From NCBI GenBank assembly GCA_910588865.1, contig CAJUSJ010000038.1, positions 1 through 36,741 of the forward strand: 36,741 bases of DNA. Reading direction: 5' to 3'. Made by a program: the position numbers and the translations under genes. The notes below the pieces were generated by a model. The model saw only the letters and a list, made by a program, of their open reading frames with translations, was not told where the DNA came from and made no database searches. Source of the stretch: an uncultured Lachnospiraceae bacterium. GTDB lineage: Bacteria > Bacillota > Clostridia > Lachnospirales > Lachnospiraceae. Of the stretch, positions 24,498 to 32,900 are shown one piece after another. Within the stretch, counting starts at the first letter, position 1, and the number at the start of each line of letters is the position of its first letter.

Positions 24498-26308
24498 TGA
24501 AGAGAAAGATAATAACAAGAGGCCTTGCTTTTCTAATGGCGTTCGCGGTGCTCTTCGGGGCTCTGCCCCCGGTTTTGGCCAGGGCCGAGCTGATCGACAT
24601 CAGCGACAATGAGATCATCATCTCCAAGACCGTCCCCAAGGGGAAGACGGGAAAGAGGATGACCGTGAATTTTACGGTGCGAAACAACACGGAAGAGGAC
24701 TGGCAGGATGTGGAGGTGAATATTTACAATGGCTCGTCCTACATAGCCAGCCCCAGCGCGGAGGGGGAGTACATATTTCCCTTTGAGGTGACTGAGGGGA
24801 CCTTTGAGCCAAAGCATGTGGGTACGGTCAAGAAACATTCCTCAAGAAGCGTATCCCTGCCTGCCATGGTCAGGGCAGATCTGCCGGAGGGATATTACGC
24901 GGTGCAGATTGAGGTCAGCAGCAGGGACAACAAAGCCACCACCACAGAATATTTGAACATCTGGATCACCAAACCTACAGGAGATGACGAGGAGGAGGAA
25001 GATGACAAGGAGGTGGGCTTTGTTATGGGAGAGGGCCAGCCCACTCCAAGGGGGAGTTACCCGGAGGCCATGAACTTTACCATCAATATGCGGAACAACG
25101 GCCTCTCTGAAGCCAGGGATGTGAGTGTGGTTATGGTTCTGGACAAAGACAGCACCGTGTTCCCCTTTGACATTAATGAAGGAAATTATGACAGGAATTT
25201 CGAGAAGATAGAGCCGGGCCAGGTTGTGGAACTGCCATACAGCATGGGAATCCGCTCTGAAACCTATACAGGATATTATCCCATCAAGTTTGAGATACGG
25301 TACCGGGAGACTGCCACTGGCCAGATCATGAAGGAAGAGGAAAGTTTCTGGGTTCATGTCAGGAACAAGGAGAAAGAGGACAACAGCGGAGAGTTCAATG
25401 AGAACGACAGGACAAAGGCCAGAATTGTGGTGGACAGTTTTGAGACAATACCGGAGACCATTATAGCGGGAGAGCCTTTCCGCCTGATTCTTCGTATGAA
25501 GAACGCGTCCGCCAGCATCGCGGCCAGCAATATCCTGTTTACTTTAGAGTCAGAGAAGGTGGATAACAGCTCTGTCTTCACCACAGAGTCCGGCTCCTCG
25601 TCTGTGGTGGTCAATTCTTTAGGTGCCGGTGAAGTGACGGAGTTGTCGGTGGACATGCTGTCAAGGGCAGGCATTGATCAGAGATCTTACGCGCTGACCA
25701 TCAAGGAGACCTATGACAGCCCGGAATTTAAAAACGCGTCGGAGTCTGTGACCATTGACATCCCTGTGCGGCAGATCGCCAGGCTGAATACCGGAACCAT
25801 GGAGGTGATGCCGGACAGTGTCACCGTGGGCTCTGAGAGCAATATCATGTTCCCTATCAACAACACGGGAAAAGTGATCCTCTACAATGTGATGGTGGCC
25901 TTTGAGGCGGATTCCATCCAGCCGACGGACACCTATGTAGGCAACATCAAGCCGGGAGAGACCGGGAATGTGGATGTGATGCTGTCAGCCATCGCCCCCA
26001 CCATGGATGAAGGGAAGATCAAGGTACGGATTACCTATGAGGATGAGAGCGGGGAAGTTCAGCCAGAGGTGGAGAAGGAGCTGTCCCTCTATGTTGTGGA
26101 GGCCATGGAAGAAGACCCGGGCCTGGACATGGAAGTGGGCGGCATGATGGAGATGCCTGTGGAAGAGGATTCCTTTTTTGAAAGGTATAAGCTGTGGATC
26201 GGCGCGGGCGCGGCGGCAGCCGCGGTGGCGGTGTTTGTCATAGTCCGAAGGAGAAAGAAAAAAAAGGCTCAGCAGGAAGAGGATGATTTAGGCGATGAGA
26301 TTTCTTGA
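24497..26308 (+). CDS. Secreted, membrane-anchored repeat protein (COG1361/CARDB-like) of an ABC system
   Basis: This is a 603-residue surface protein. A signal peptide (about residues 1-28, ending ARA) is followed by several beta-rich modules of about 100-130 residues, each with NxG/xNNG-type turns such as VNFTVRNNTEEDW, FTINMRNNGLSEA and MFPINNTGKVILY, which resemble CARDB/NEW3 or COG1361 S-layer-like domains. Near the C-terminus is one membrane helix (LWIGAGAAAAAVAVFVIV) and then a basic stop-transfer tail. An acidic linker (EEEEDDKE) lies near residue 170. It overlaps the ATPase gene and the permease gene, so it is probably the extracellular partner of the transporter. Its ligand is unknown. 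Confidence 0.75.
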   Translation: MKRKIITRGLAFLMAFAVLFGALPPVLARAELIDISDNEIIISKTVPKGKTGKRMTVNFTVRNNTEEDWQDVEVNIYNGSSYIASPSAEGEYIFPFEVTEGTFEPKHVGTVKKHSSRSVSLPAMVRADLPEGYYAVQIEVSSRDNKATTTEYLNIWITKPTGDDEEEEDDKEVGFVMGEGQPTPRGSYPEAMNFTINMRNNGLSEARDVSVVMVLDKDSTVFPFDINEGNYDRNFEKIEPGQVVELPYSMGIRSETYTGYYPIKFEIRYRETATGQIMKEEESFWVHVRNKEKEDNSGEFNENDRTKARIVVDSFETIPETIIAGEPFRLILRMKNASASIAASNILFTLESEKVDNSSVFTTESGSSSVVVNSLGAGEVTELSVDMLSRAGIDQRSYALTIKETYDSPEFKNASESVTIDIPVRQIARLNTGTMEVMPDSVTVGSESNIMFPINNTGKVILYNVMVAFEADSIQPTDTYVGNIKPGETGNVDVMLSAIAPTMDEGKIKVRITYEDESGEVQPEVEKELSLYVVEAMEEDPGLDMEVGGMMEMPVEEDSFFERYKLWIGAGAAAAAVAVFVIVRRRKKKKAQQEEDDLGDEIS

Positions 26309-27638
26309 TCTGCTCACCATGAGCGTCAATAATTTAAGGCGGAGGAAGCTCCGAACGGCCCTGACTGTGCTGGGGGTGATCATCGGCGTGGCGTCGGTGG
26401 TGATTATGGTGTCCTTAGGCATTGGCCTCAATGCCCTGATGCTGGAGCAGTACGCTTCTTACGGGGACATGACCACCATATCCATCTATTCTGACAGCTA
26501 TTACGGAATGTCTTCTGGTGATTCGGAGCCAAACTATCTCACTGACGAGGTGATGGAGCGGTTTAAGCGGTTAGACCATGTGACGGGGGTGTCCCCCATG
26601 CTCTCAACCTACGTGATCATGAAGCAGGGGATCTATGAGGCCAACATGAACATTATAGGGGTTACCCGGGAATACCTGGAGAAGATCCCCTTAGCCCAGG
26701 GTCAGGTGCCGGAGGAAGGGGAGGAGATGAAGCTGATCTACGGAAACTGGGTCATCCAAAGGTTCCACAACAGCAAAACCGGGGAAGGGTACTGGGATAC
26801 AGGGGAGCTTCCGGATATTGATTATATGAACAAACCCATGTTTGTGATCTTTGATACCAGCGCTTATTACCAGTCCCAGGGCGGCGGTGAGAATCAGACA
26901 AAGCCGCCGAAAAAATATATGATCAATGCCGCGGGGGTTGTGGAGGGCGGAATTGACGATTACAACTCCTACGCATATTCCGCGTACACGGATATTGATG
27001 CCCTTAAGACCCAGTTAAAGCAGATCTACAAGAAGAATCCCATCCCCGACCAGCCTACCAACAAAAAGGGGAAGCCTTATCCCTACTTTATCTATGAGCA
27101 GGCTGTGGTGTTCGTGGACGAGATGAGCAATGTGACCGATGTGCAGCAGACCCTGATCGATATGGGATTCCAGGCGGACAGCCAGATGCAGTGGATCGAA
27201 CAGTCCCAGCAGACCTATGATGTCATTCAGCTGGTGCTGGGGGGAATCGGGGCCATCTCCCTGTTTGTGGCCGCCATCGGCATCGCCAACACCATGATGA
27301 TGTCCATCTATGAGAGAACCAAGGAGATCGGTGTCATCAAGGTTCTGGGATGCGATATGGGAAATATCCGGAACATGTTCCTCATGGAGTCCGGGTTTAT
27401 CGGGTTTATGGGAGGGGTCATAGGGCTGATCATCAGCTTTACGGTGTCCTATGTGATGAACAATTATCTGGGAATCGGACAGATTATGATGGGAATCGAG
27501 GGTGATATCTCCAGGATTCCTCTGTGGCTGGCCGGAGCTGCCATCGGATTTGCCATCCTGGTGGGCATGGTGGCAGGATTCTTCCCATCCCTGCGGGCCA
27601 TGAAGCTAAGCCCCTTGGCGGCCATACGCAATGAGTAA
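26295..27638 (+). CDS. MacB/FtsX-type ABC transporter permease
   Basis: This is a 447-residue permease with the standard type VII layout: an N-terminal membrane helix (LRTALTVLGVIIGVASVVIM), a large extracellular MacB-PCD-like domain (about residues 45-300), and three C-terminal helices of the FtsX domain beginning LVLGGIGAISLFVAAIGIAN and ending near residue 435 with GFFPSLRAMKLSPLAAIR. It starts 14 bases inside the preceding gene. The system has one ATPase and one permease gene, so a homodimer of each is expected. Such systems move force across the membrane or export peptides or lipids rather than import nutrients. Confidence 0.92.
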   Translation: MRFLDLLTMSVNNLRRRKLRTALTVLGVIIGVASVVIMVSLGIGLNALMLEQYASYGDMTTISIYSDSYYGMSSGDSEPNYLTDEVMERFKRLDHVTGVSPMLSTYVIMKQGIYEANMNIIGVTREYLEKIPLAQGQVPEEGEEMKLIYGNWVIQRFHNSKTGEGYWDTGELPDIDYMNKPMFVIFDTSAYYQSQGGGENQTKPPKKYMINAAGVVEGGIDDYNSYAYSAYTDIDALKTQLKQIYKKNPIPDQPTNKKGKPYPYFIYEQAVVFVDEMSNVTDVQQTLIDMGFQADSQMQWIEQSQQTYDVIQLVLGGIGAISLFVAAIGIANTMMMSIYERTKEIGVIKVLGCDMGNIRNMFLMESGFIGFMGGVIGLIISFTVSYVMNNYLGIGQIMMGIEGDISRIPLWLAGAAIGFAILVGMVAGFFPSLRAMKLSPLAAIRNE

Positions 27639-27650
27639 GTATTTTAAACA

Positions 27651-27699
27651 CACAAAAAGCCGCCCAGGCCCATGTTTGGCCCTGGGCGGCTTTTTTGTG
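27651..27699. terminator. Bidirectional intrinsic terminator after the ABC permease
   Basis: GCCGCCCAGG (27659-27668) pairs perfectly with CCTGGGCGGC (27681-27690); AAAAA and CACA before it pair with TTTTTT and TGTG after it. T runs exist in both directions. Repeat copy B begins directly at its plus-strand edge. Confidence 0.9.
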
Positions 27700-27783
27700 T
27701 ACACGGGACGGAAAGGAAATCTGGCCGTTCGCGTATCCCCGGCACGGCGAGTAGGGGGAGACCTCTTCTACTTGATTGTGCGC
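27699..27783 (+). repeat. Terminator-linked structured repeat, copy B (single, diverged unit)
   Basis: It begins GTACACGGGACGG directly after the terminator T run and shares the GGAAAGGAAAT, TGGCCGTT and CCCCGGCACGGCGAGTAGGGG blocks with copies A and C. The first hairpin is degraded. The second stem is kept partly through G-U pairs (AGTAG with CTACT). There is only one unit, followed by GATTGTGCGCGA, which resembles the junction to the second unit in copy A. It lies directly 3' of the convergent pncB gene. Confidence 0.75.
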
Positions 27784-27795
27784 GATTCTGTCTTT

Positions 27796-29259
27796 TTAGT
27801 TCCGCGTCCCCGATACCTGGTCGAGAAGTTCGTTTCTCATCTTCCACAGAGGCATGGAGAGGTCCACATGGGTACGGTGAGGATATTCCAGACGGCGAGA
27901 CTCCTCCCACAGGGTGGAAAGCTCTTCTTTGCAGTATTTCTGGATATCCATGACCTTGGGGGACTCATAGACCCGTTTCCCCTTTAAGAATACCGGGATC
28001 ATCAGCTCCCGCGTCACGTAGCTGCCAGGAGCCAGGTGAGTTTTTTTCCAGGTCTCCACAGGGTCAAAGAGGAGGAGGGAGCTGTCAGGATCATACTCCT
28101 CGCCCACAAGGCAGATCAGGTCAGCGATGATCTTTTTGGTGTCCTTGTTGTAGATCCTGCGGATGGTTTTATTTCCCGGGTTGGTGATCTTCTCGGCGTT
28201 TTCCGATACCTTGATCTTGGGAATAAAGTCACCGGTGGCTTTATCCTTTATGGCTGCCAGCTTATACACGCCTCCAAAGGATGGGCAGTCCTTGGAGGTG
28301 ATCAGGTTGGTGCCCACGCCCCAGGAGTTGATGGCAGCGCCCTGGAGCTTTAAGCTGCTGATCAGGTTCTCATCCAGATCATTGGAGGCAGAGATGACAG
28401 CGTCGGGGAAACCGGCGTCATCAAGCATCTTTTTGGCCTTTTTGGACAGGTAGGCAAGATCGCCGCTGTCCAGGCGGATGCCATAGAAAGTAAGAGGAAT
28501 CCCCGCCTCCCGCATCTCCTGGAACACCTGGATGGCATGAGGGATGCCGGATTTCAAGGTATCATAGGTGTCCACAAGGAGGATGCAGGCTGAGGGGTAC
28601 AGTTTCGCGTATGTACGGAAAGCCGTCAGCTCGTTGGGAAAGCTCATGATCCAGCTGTGAGCGTGGGTTCCCTTTACTGGGACATCGAACATCTGCCCTG
28701 CCAGAACATTGGAAGTTCCGATACAGCCGGCGATCATGGCGGCTCTGGCCCCATAGATGCCAGCGTCAGGTCCCTGGGCCCGGCGCAGGCCAAACTCCAT
28801 GACCCCGTCTCCCTGGGCGGCGTAGATGACCCTGGCGGTCTTGGTGGCGATAAGGCTCTGATGGTTGATAATGTTTAAGAGGGCAGTCTCCACCAGCTGG
28901 GCCTCCATGATGGGAGCGATAACTTTTACAAGAGGCTCCCTGGGAAAGACCACCGTGCCTTCCGGGATCGCGTAGATGTCTCCGGAAAAATGGAACTGCT
29001 TTAAGTATTCGAGAAAGTCTTCGCCGAACAGGCCGGTGGAGCGGAGATAGTCGATATCCTTTTGGTCGAAATGGAGGTTCTCGATGTAATCAATGGCCTG
29101 CTCCAGACCAGCGCAGATGGAGTACCCGTTGTTGCACGGGTTGGCCCGGTAGAAGGCATCGAAGATCACGGTCTCATTGGCATCCTTTTCTTTAAAATAT
29201 CCCTGCATCATCGTCAGTTCATACAGATCCGTAAGTAGTGTTAAATTCCGCTCTGCCAT
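27796..29259 (-). CDS. pncB: Nicotinate phosphoribosyltransferase
   Basis: This enzyme joins nicotinate to phosphoribosyl pyrophosphate in the NAD salvage pathway. It has 487 residues, the length of the Gram-positive long form. The N-terminal TLLTDLYELTMMQGYF and FDAFYRANPCNNGYSICAG segments and the central GVMEFGLRRAQGPDAGIYGARAAMI-type region (near residues 175-200) are characteristic. It also has the FRTYAKLYPSACILLVDTYD and GIRLDSGDL phosphoribosyl-binding segments. The start ATG (29257-29259) is chosen because AAGGAG lies about 9 bases before it; the 36 extra upstream codons lie in the leader and are not family-like. It has its own promoter. Confidence 0.93.
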   Translation of the reverse strand: MAERNLTLLTDLYELTMMQGYFKEKDANETVIFDAFYRANPCNNGYSICAGLEQAIDYIENLHFDQKDIDYLRSTGLFGEDFLEYLKQFHFSGDIYAIPEGTVVFPREPLVKVIAPIMEAQLVETALLNIINHQSLIATKTARVIYAAQGDGVMEFGLRRAQGPDAGIYGARAAMIAGCIGTSNVLAGQMFDVPVKGTHAHSWIMSFPNELTAFRTYAKLYPSACILLVDTYDTLKSGIPHAIQVFQEMREAGIPLTFYGIRLDSGDLAYLSKKAKKMLDDAGFPDAVISASNDLDENLISSLKLQGAAINSWGVGTNLITSKDCPSFGGVYKLAAIKDKATGDFIPKIKVSENAEKITNPGNKTIRRIYNKDTKKIIADLICLVGEEYDPDSSLLLFDPVETWKKTHLAPGSYVTRELMIPVFLKGKRVYESPKVMDIQKYCKEELSTLWEESRRLEYPHRTHVDLSMPLWKMRNELLDQVSGTRN

Positions 29260-29290
29260 AGTTTGGTTCTCCTTTTTTGAGAGTATACAT

Positions 29291-29338
29291 AACGGTTCAG
29301 CGGCTCCCCATTTCGTTCCGGAAGGGTACTGAACAGTT
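29291..29338 (-). promoter_or_regulatory. Inverted repeat at the pncB transcription start
   Basis: Arms AACGGTTCAG (29291-29300) and CTGAACAGTT (29329-29338) are complementary with one mismatch, 28 bases apart, with TTCCGGAA between them (29316-29323). It could be an operator for an NAD-related repressor or an RNA hairpin in the leader. I do not recognise it as a known riboswitch. Confidence 0.35.
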
Positions 29339-29341
29339 ACG

Positions 29342-29369
29342 AGTATATCATAAAATCCAGAAAACACAA
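29342..29369 (-). promoter_or_regulatory. Promoter of pncB
   Basis: On the minus strand TTGTGT (29369-29364), a 16-base spacer and TATACT (29347-29342) preceded by TGA give an extended -10 promoter. Transcription begins near 29335. Confidence 0.65.
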
Positions 29370-29402
29370 GATAAATGTTAAAAAATTAACAATTACTTTT
29401 TC

Positions 29403-29431
29403 TTGACAACCCAGCTGCCTGTTACTATAAT
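29403..29431 (+). promoter_or_regulatory. Consensus sigma-A promoter of the T-box/ileS transcript
   Basis: TTGACA (29403-29408), a 17-base spacer and TATAAT (29426-29431) match the consensus perfectly. Transcription starts near 29438, some 530 bases before the ileS start codon. It diverges from the pncB promoter. Confidence 0.9.
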
Positions 29432-29437
29432 AATGGT

Positions 29438-29767
29438 GTATAAAAATATGCAGAGGAAAGACGCAGAGGAAGACAGTAGTCCTGTCAGGAACGTTTCAGA
29501 GAGCCGGCGGTTGGTGGAAGCCCGGTACAAGTAAGGCAGGGATGAAGATCGCTTCGGAGTCGCGGGCTGAAAGGGAGTAGGGCTCCCCGGGTAGGCTTTG
29601 CCGGTTTTCCGCCGTTACAGGGAACTCATATTTTGAACTGAGGAGCTTGAGAGTGCCCATCCTGGAAGGGATAGGAGACGGGGGTTCCGGAGGGGATCTG
29701 TATGTGGATAGTAATAGGTGGTACAGCGAAGCAGCCTTCGTCCTCATTACGGGGAGAAGGTTTTTTT
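29438..29767 (+). promoter_or_regulatory. T-box leader controlling ileS (isoleucine specific)
   Basis: This is a tRNA-sensing transcription attenuator. Stem I has the AGTA motif (GACAGTAGTCC), the distal AGAGAGCCGGCGGTTGGTGG segment, and the specifier context GAAG-ATC-GCTTCGGAGT, with the isoleucine codon ATC at 29548-29550. The T-box itself is AGGTGGTACAGCG (29716-29728). The terminator stem CCTTC-g-TCCTC with GGGGAGAAGG (29735-29745, 29751-29760) ends in seven T (29761-29767). Uncharged tRNA-Ile should favour the antiterminator and read-through into ileS. Confidence 0.92.
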
Positions 29768-29936
29768 ATGTACACGGGGCGGAGAGGAAATGTGGCCGTT
29801 TGCACGGCCCCGCCCCGGCACGGCGAGTAGGGGAAGAGCCTCCCCTACTCGATGGTACACGGGTCGGAGAGGAGTATGGCCGCTAAAGCGGCCCCGCCCC
29901 GGCACGGCGAGTAGGGGAAAGAGCCTCCCCCGCGTG
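29768..29936 (+). repeat. Terminator-linked structured repeat, copy C (two tandem units)
   Basis: It begins ATGTACACGGGG directly after the T-box terminator T run. Unit C1 starts at GTACAC 29770 and C2 at GTACAC 29855 (period 85 bases). C1 has the hairpins GGCCG/CGGCC (29794-29798 with 29805-29809) and a perfect 11-bp stem CGAGTAGGGGA/TCCCCTACTCG (29824-29834 with 29841-29851). C2 has GGCCGC/GCGGCC (29878-29883 with 29888-29893) and a shortened second stem. It is the best-preserved copy and lies inside the ileS leader. Confidence 0.88.
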
Positions 29937-29969
29937 AATTTTCAAATTTAGAAAGATTGGAGGTTTCGC

Positions 29970-32900
29970 ATGTCGAAATACGACAAAGTCTCCACGGATT
30001 TGAATTTTGTGGAGAGGGAAAAGGAAGTAGAGAAGTTCTGGAAAGACAGGGATATTTTTAAAAAGAGCATTGAGAGCCGGGAAGGACATCCTACTTACAT
30101 GTTTTATGACGGTCCGCCTACGGCCAACGGCAAGCCCCATATCGGCCATGTGCTCACCAGGGTCATCAAGGATATGATCCCCAGGTACCGCACCATGAAA
30201 GGGTATATGGTGCCCCGAAAGGCCGGGTGGGATACCCACGGGCTTCCGGTGGAGCTGGAAGTGGAGAAGATGCTGGGGTTAGATGGCAAGGAACAGATTG
30301 AGGAGTATGGTTTAGAGCCCTTTATCGCTCACTGCAAGGAGAGCGTGTGGAAGTATAAAGGCATGTGGGAGGATTTCTCCTCCACGGTAGGCTTCTGGGC
30401 GGACATGGATGACCCCTATGTAACCTATCACAACGACTATATTGAGTCCGAGTGGTGGGCATTGAAAAAGATTTGGGAAAAAGGCCTGCTATACAAGGGC
30501 TTTAAGATCGTTCCCTACTGCCCCAGGTGCGGTACCCCCCTGTCCAGCCATGAGGTCGCGCAAGGTTACAAGGATGTAAAAGAAAGATCCGCCATCGCCA
30601 GGTTCAAGGTAAAAGGGGAGGATGCCTATATCCTTGCATGGACCACCACACCTTGGACCCTTCCAAGCAACGTAGGACTGTGTGTGAATCCTGATGAGGC
30701 CTATGCCAAGGTGAAGGCGGCAGACGGGTACACCTACTATATGGCCCAGGCGCTTTTGGACACCGTGCTGGGAGGGCTGGCGGATAAGGAAAGCGATGCC
30801 CCTGCCTACGAGGTTCTGGAGACTTACACAGGCAAAGACCTGGAGTACAAAGAGTATGAGCCTCTGTTTGACTATGCCGCGGGAATCTGTGAGAAACAGC
30901 GGAAAAAGGCGTTTTATGTGGTATGCGACACTTATGTGACCCTCACCGACGGCACCGGTGTGGTCCATATCGCTCCCGCTTTCGGTGAGGATGACTCTAA
31001 GGTGGGGAGAAGATATGACCTTCCCTTTGTGCAGCTGGTGGACGCGAAAGGCAACATGACAAAGGAGACTCCCTGGGCAGGCGTGTTTGTGAAGAAGGCG
31101 GACCCCCTGGTGTTAAAAGCCCTGGAGGAAAAGAAGCTTCTGTTCTCGGCTCCTGCCTTTGAGCACAGTTACCCTCATTGCTGGAGATGTGATACTCCTC
31201 TCATCTATTACGCGAGAGAATCCTGGTTCATCAAGATGACCGCGGTGAAAGAGGACCTGATCCGCAACAACAACACCATCAACTGGATCCCCGAAAGCAT
31301 TGGAAAAGGCAGGTTCGGGGACTGGCTGGAGAATGTCCAGGACTGGGGCATCAGCCGGAACCGCTACTGGGGAACCCCCTTAAATATCTGGGAGTGTGAG
31401 TGCGGCCATCAGCACTCCATCGGCAGCGTTGAAGAGCTGAAATCCATGTCAGATAACTGTCCGGAGAACATTGAGCTGCACCGTCCCTTTATCGATGAAG
31501 TGACCATCACCTGCCCCAAGTGCGGAAAACAGATGAGGAGGGTGCCGGAGGTTATTGACTGTTGGTTTGATTCCGGGGCCATGCCCTTTGCCCAGCACCA
31601 CTATCCCTTTGAGAATCTGGATGTGTTTGAGCGGCAGTTCCCCGCTGACTTTATCTCCGAGGCAGTGGATCAGACGAGAGGATGGTTCTACTCCCTCCTT
31701 GCCATCTCAACCCTGATCTTCAACAAGGCACCCTACAAAAATGTTATCGTAATGGGCCATGTTCAGGATGAGAACGGCCAGAAGATGAGCAAATCCAAAG
31801 GCAATGCCGTGGATCCCTTTGACGCGTTAAAGACTTACGGCGCTGACGCTATCCGGTGGTATTTCTACATCAACAGCGCTCCGTGGCTGCCCAACCGTTT
31901 CCACGGCAGGGCGGTGACAGAGGGCCAGAGAAAGTTTATGGGCACCCTGTGGAACACTTACGCGTTTTTCGTGCTGTACGCCAACATCGATGACTTTGAT
32001 CCCACACAGCACAGTCTTGAGTATGACGGGCTTCCGGTGATGGACAAGTGGCTTCTGTCTAAGTTAAACAGTGTGGTGAAGGATGTGGACAGCTGTCTGG
32101 CAAACTACCAGATCCCTGAGGCGGCCAGGGCTCTCCAGAATTTTGTGGATGACATGAGCAACTGGTATGTGAGGCGGAGCAGGGAAAGGTTCTGGGCCAA
32201 AGGAATGGAGCGGGATAAGATCAACGCTTACATGACCTTATACACAGCCCTTGTGGATGTGTGCAAGGCGGCCGCTCCCCTGATCCCGTTCATGACCGAG
32301 TCCATTTACCAAAATCTAGTACGGGGGGTGGATAAGACCGCGCCGGAGAGCATCCATCTGTGTGATTTCCCCGGGGTCCGGGAGGACTGGATCGACAAAC
32401 AGCTTGAGACAGACATGGACCAGGTGTTAAAAATCGTGGTCATGGGCAGGGCGGCGAGAAATAACGCCAACTTAAAAAACCGTCAGCCCATTGGCCAGAT
32501 GTTTGTGAAAGCGCCCGGAAGCCTGTCCCAGTTCTATGTGGAGATCATGGAGGAGGAGCTGAATGTGAAGAAGGTGACCTTCACAGAGGATGTCCGGGAT
32601 TTCACCACCTACACCTTCAAGCCTCAGTTAAAGACCGTGGGGCCAAAGTACGGCAAACAGCTTAACAATATCCGCAGGGTCCTGTCGGAGGTGGATGGCA
32701 ACCAGGCCATGGATACCCTGAAGGAGACAGGAAGCCTGACCTTTGACTTTGACGGGGTGTCGGTGGTGCTGACTGAGGAAGACCTGCTGATCGACATGGC
32801 CCAGAAGGAAGGCTATGTGACAGAGGCGGACAACACGGTCACTGTGGTCCTTGACACCAATTTAACCCCTGAACTGGTGGAGGAAGGATTTGTCAGGGAG

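Noticed and set aside
29260..29367. 36-codon extension of pncB from an upstream ATG
   Set aside because: It lies in the leader that overlaps the predicted promoter and has no ribosome binding site; AAGGAG precedes the shorter start.
10134..29936. CRISPR array as explanation for the repeats
   Set aside because: Units are about 85-87 bases, directly adjoining, only one or two per site, and without unique spacers.
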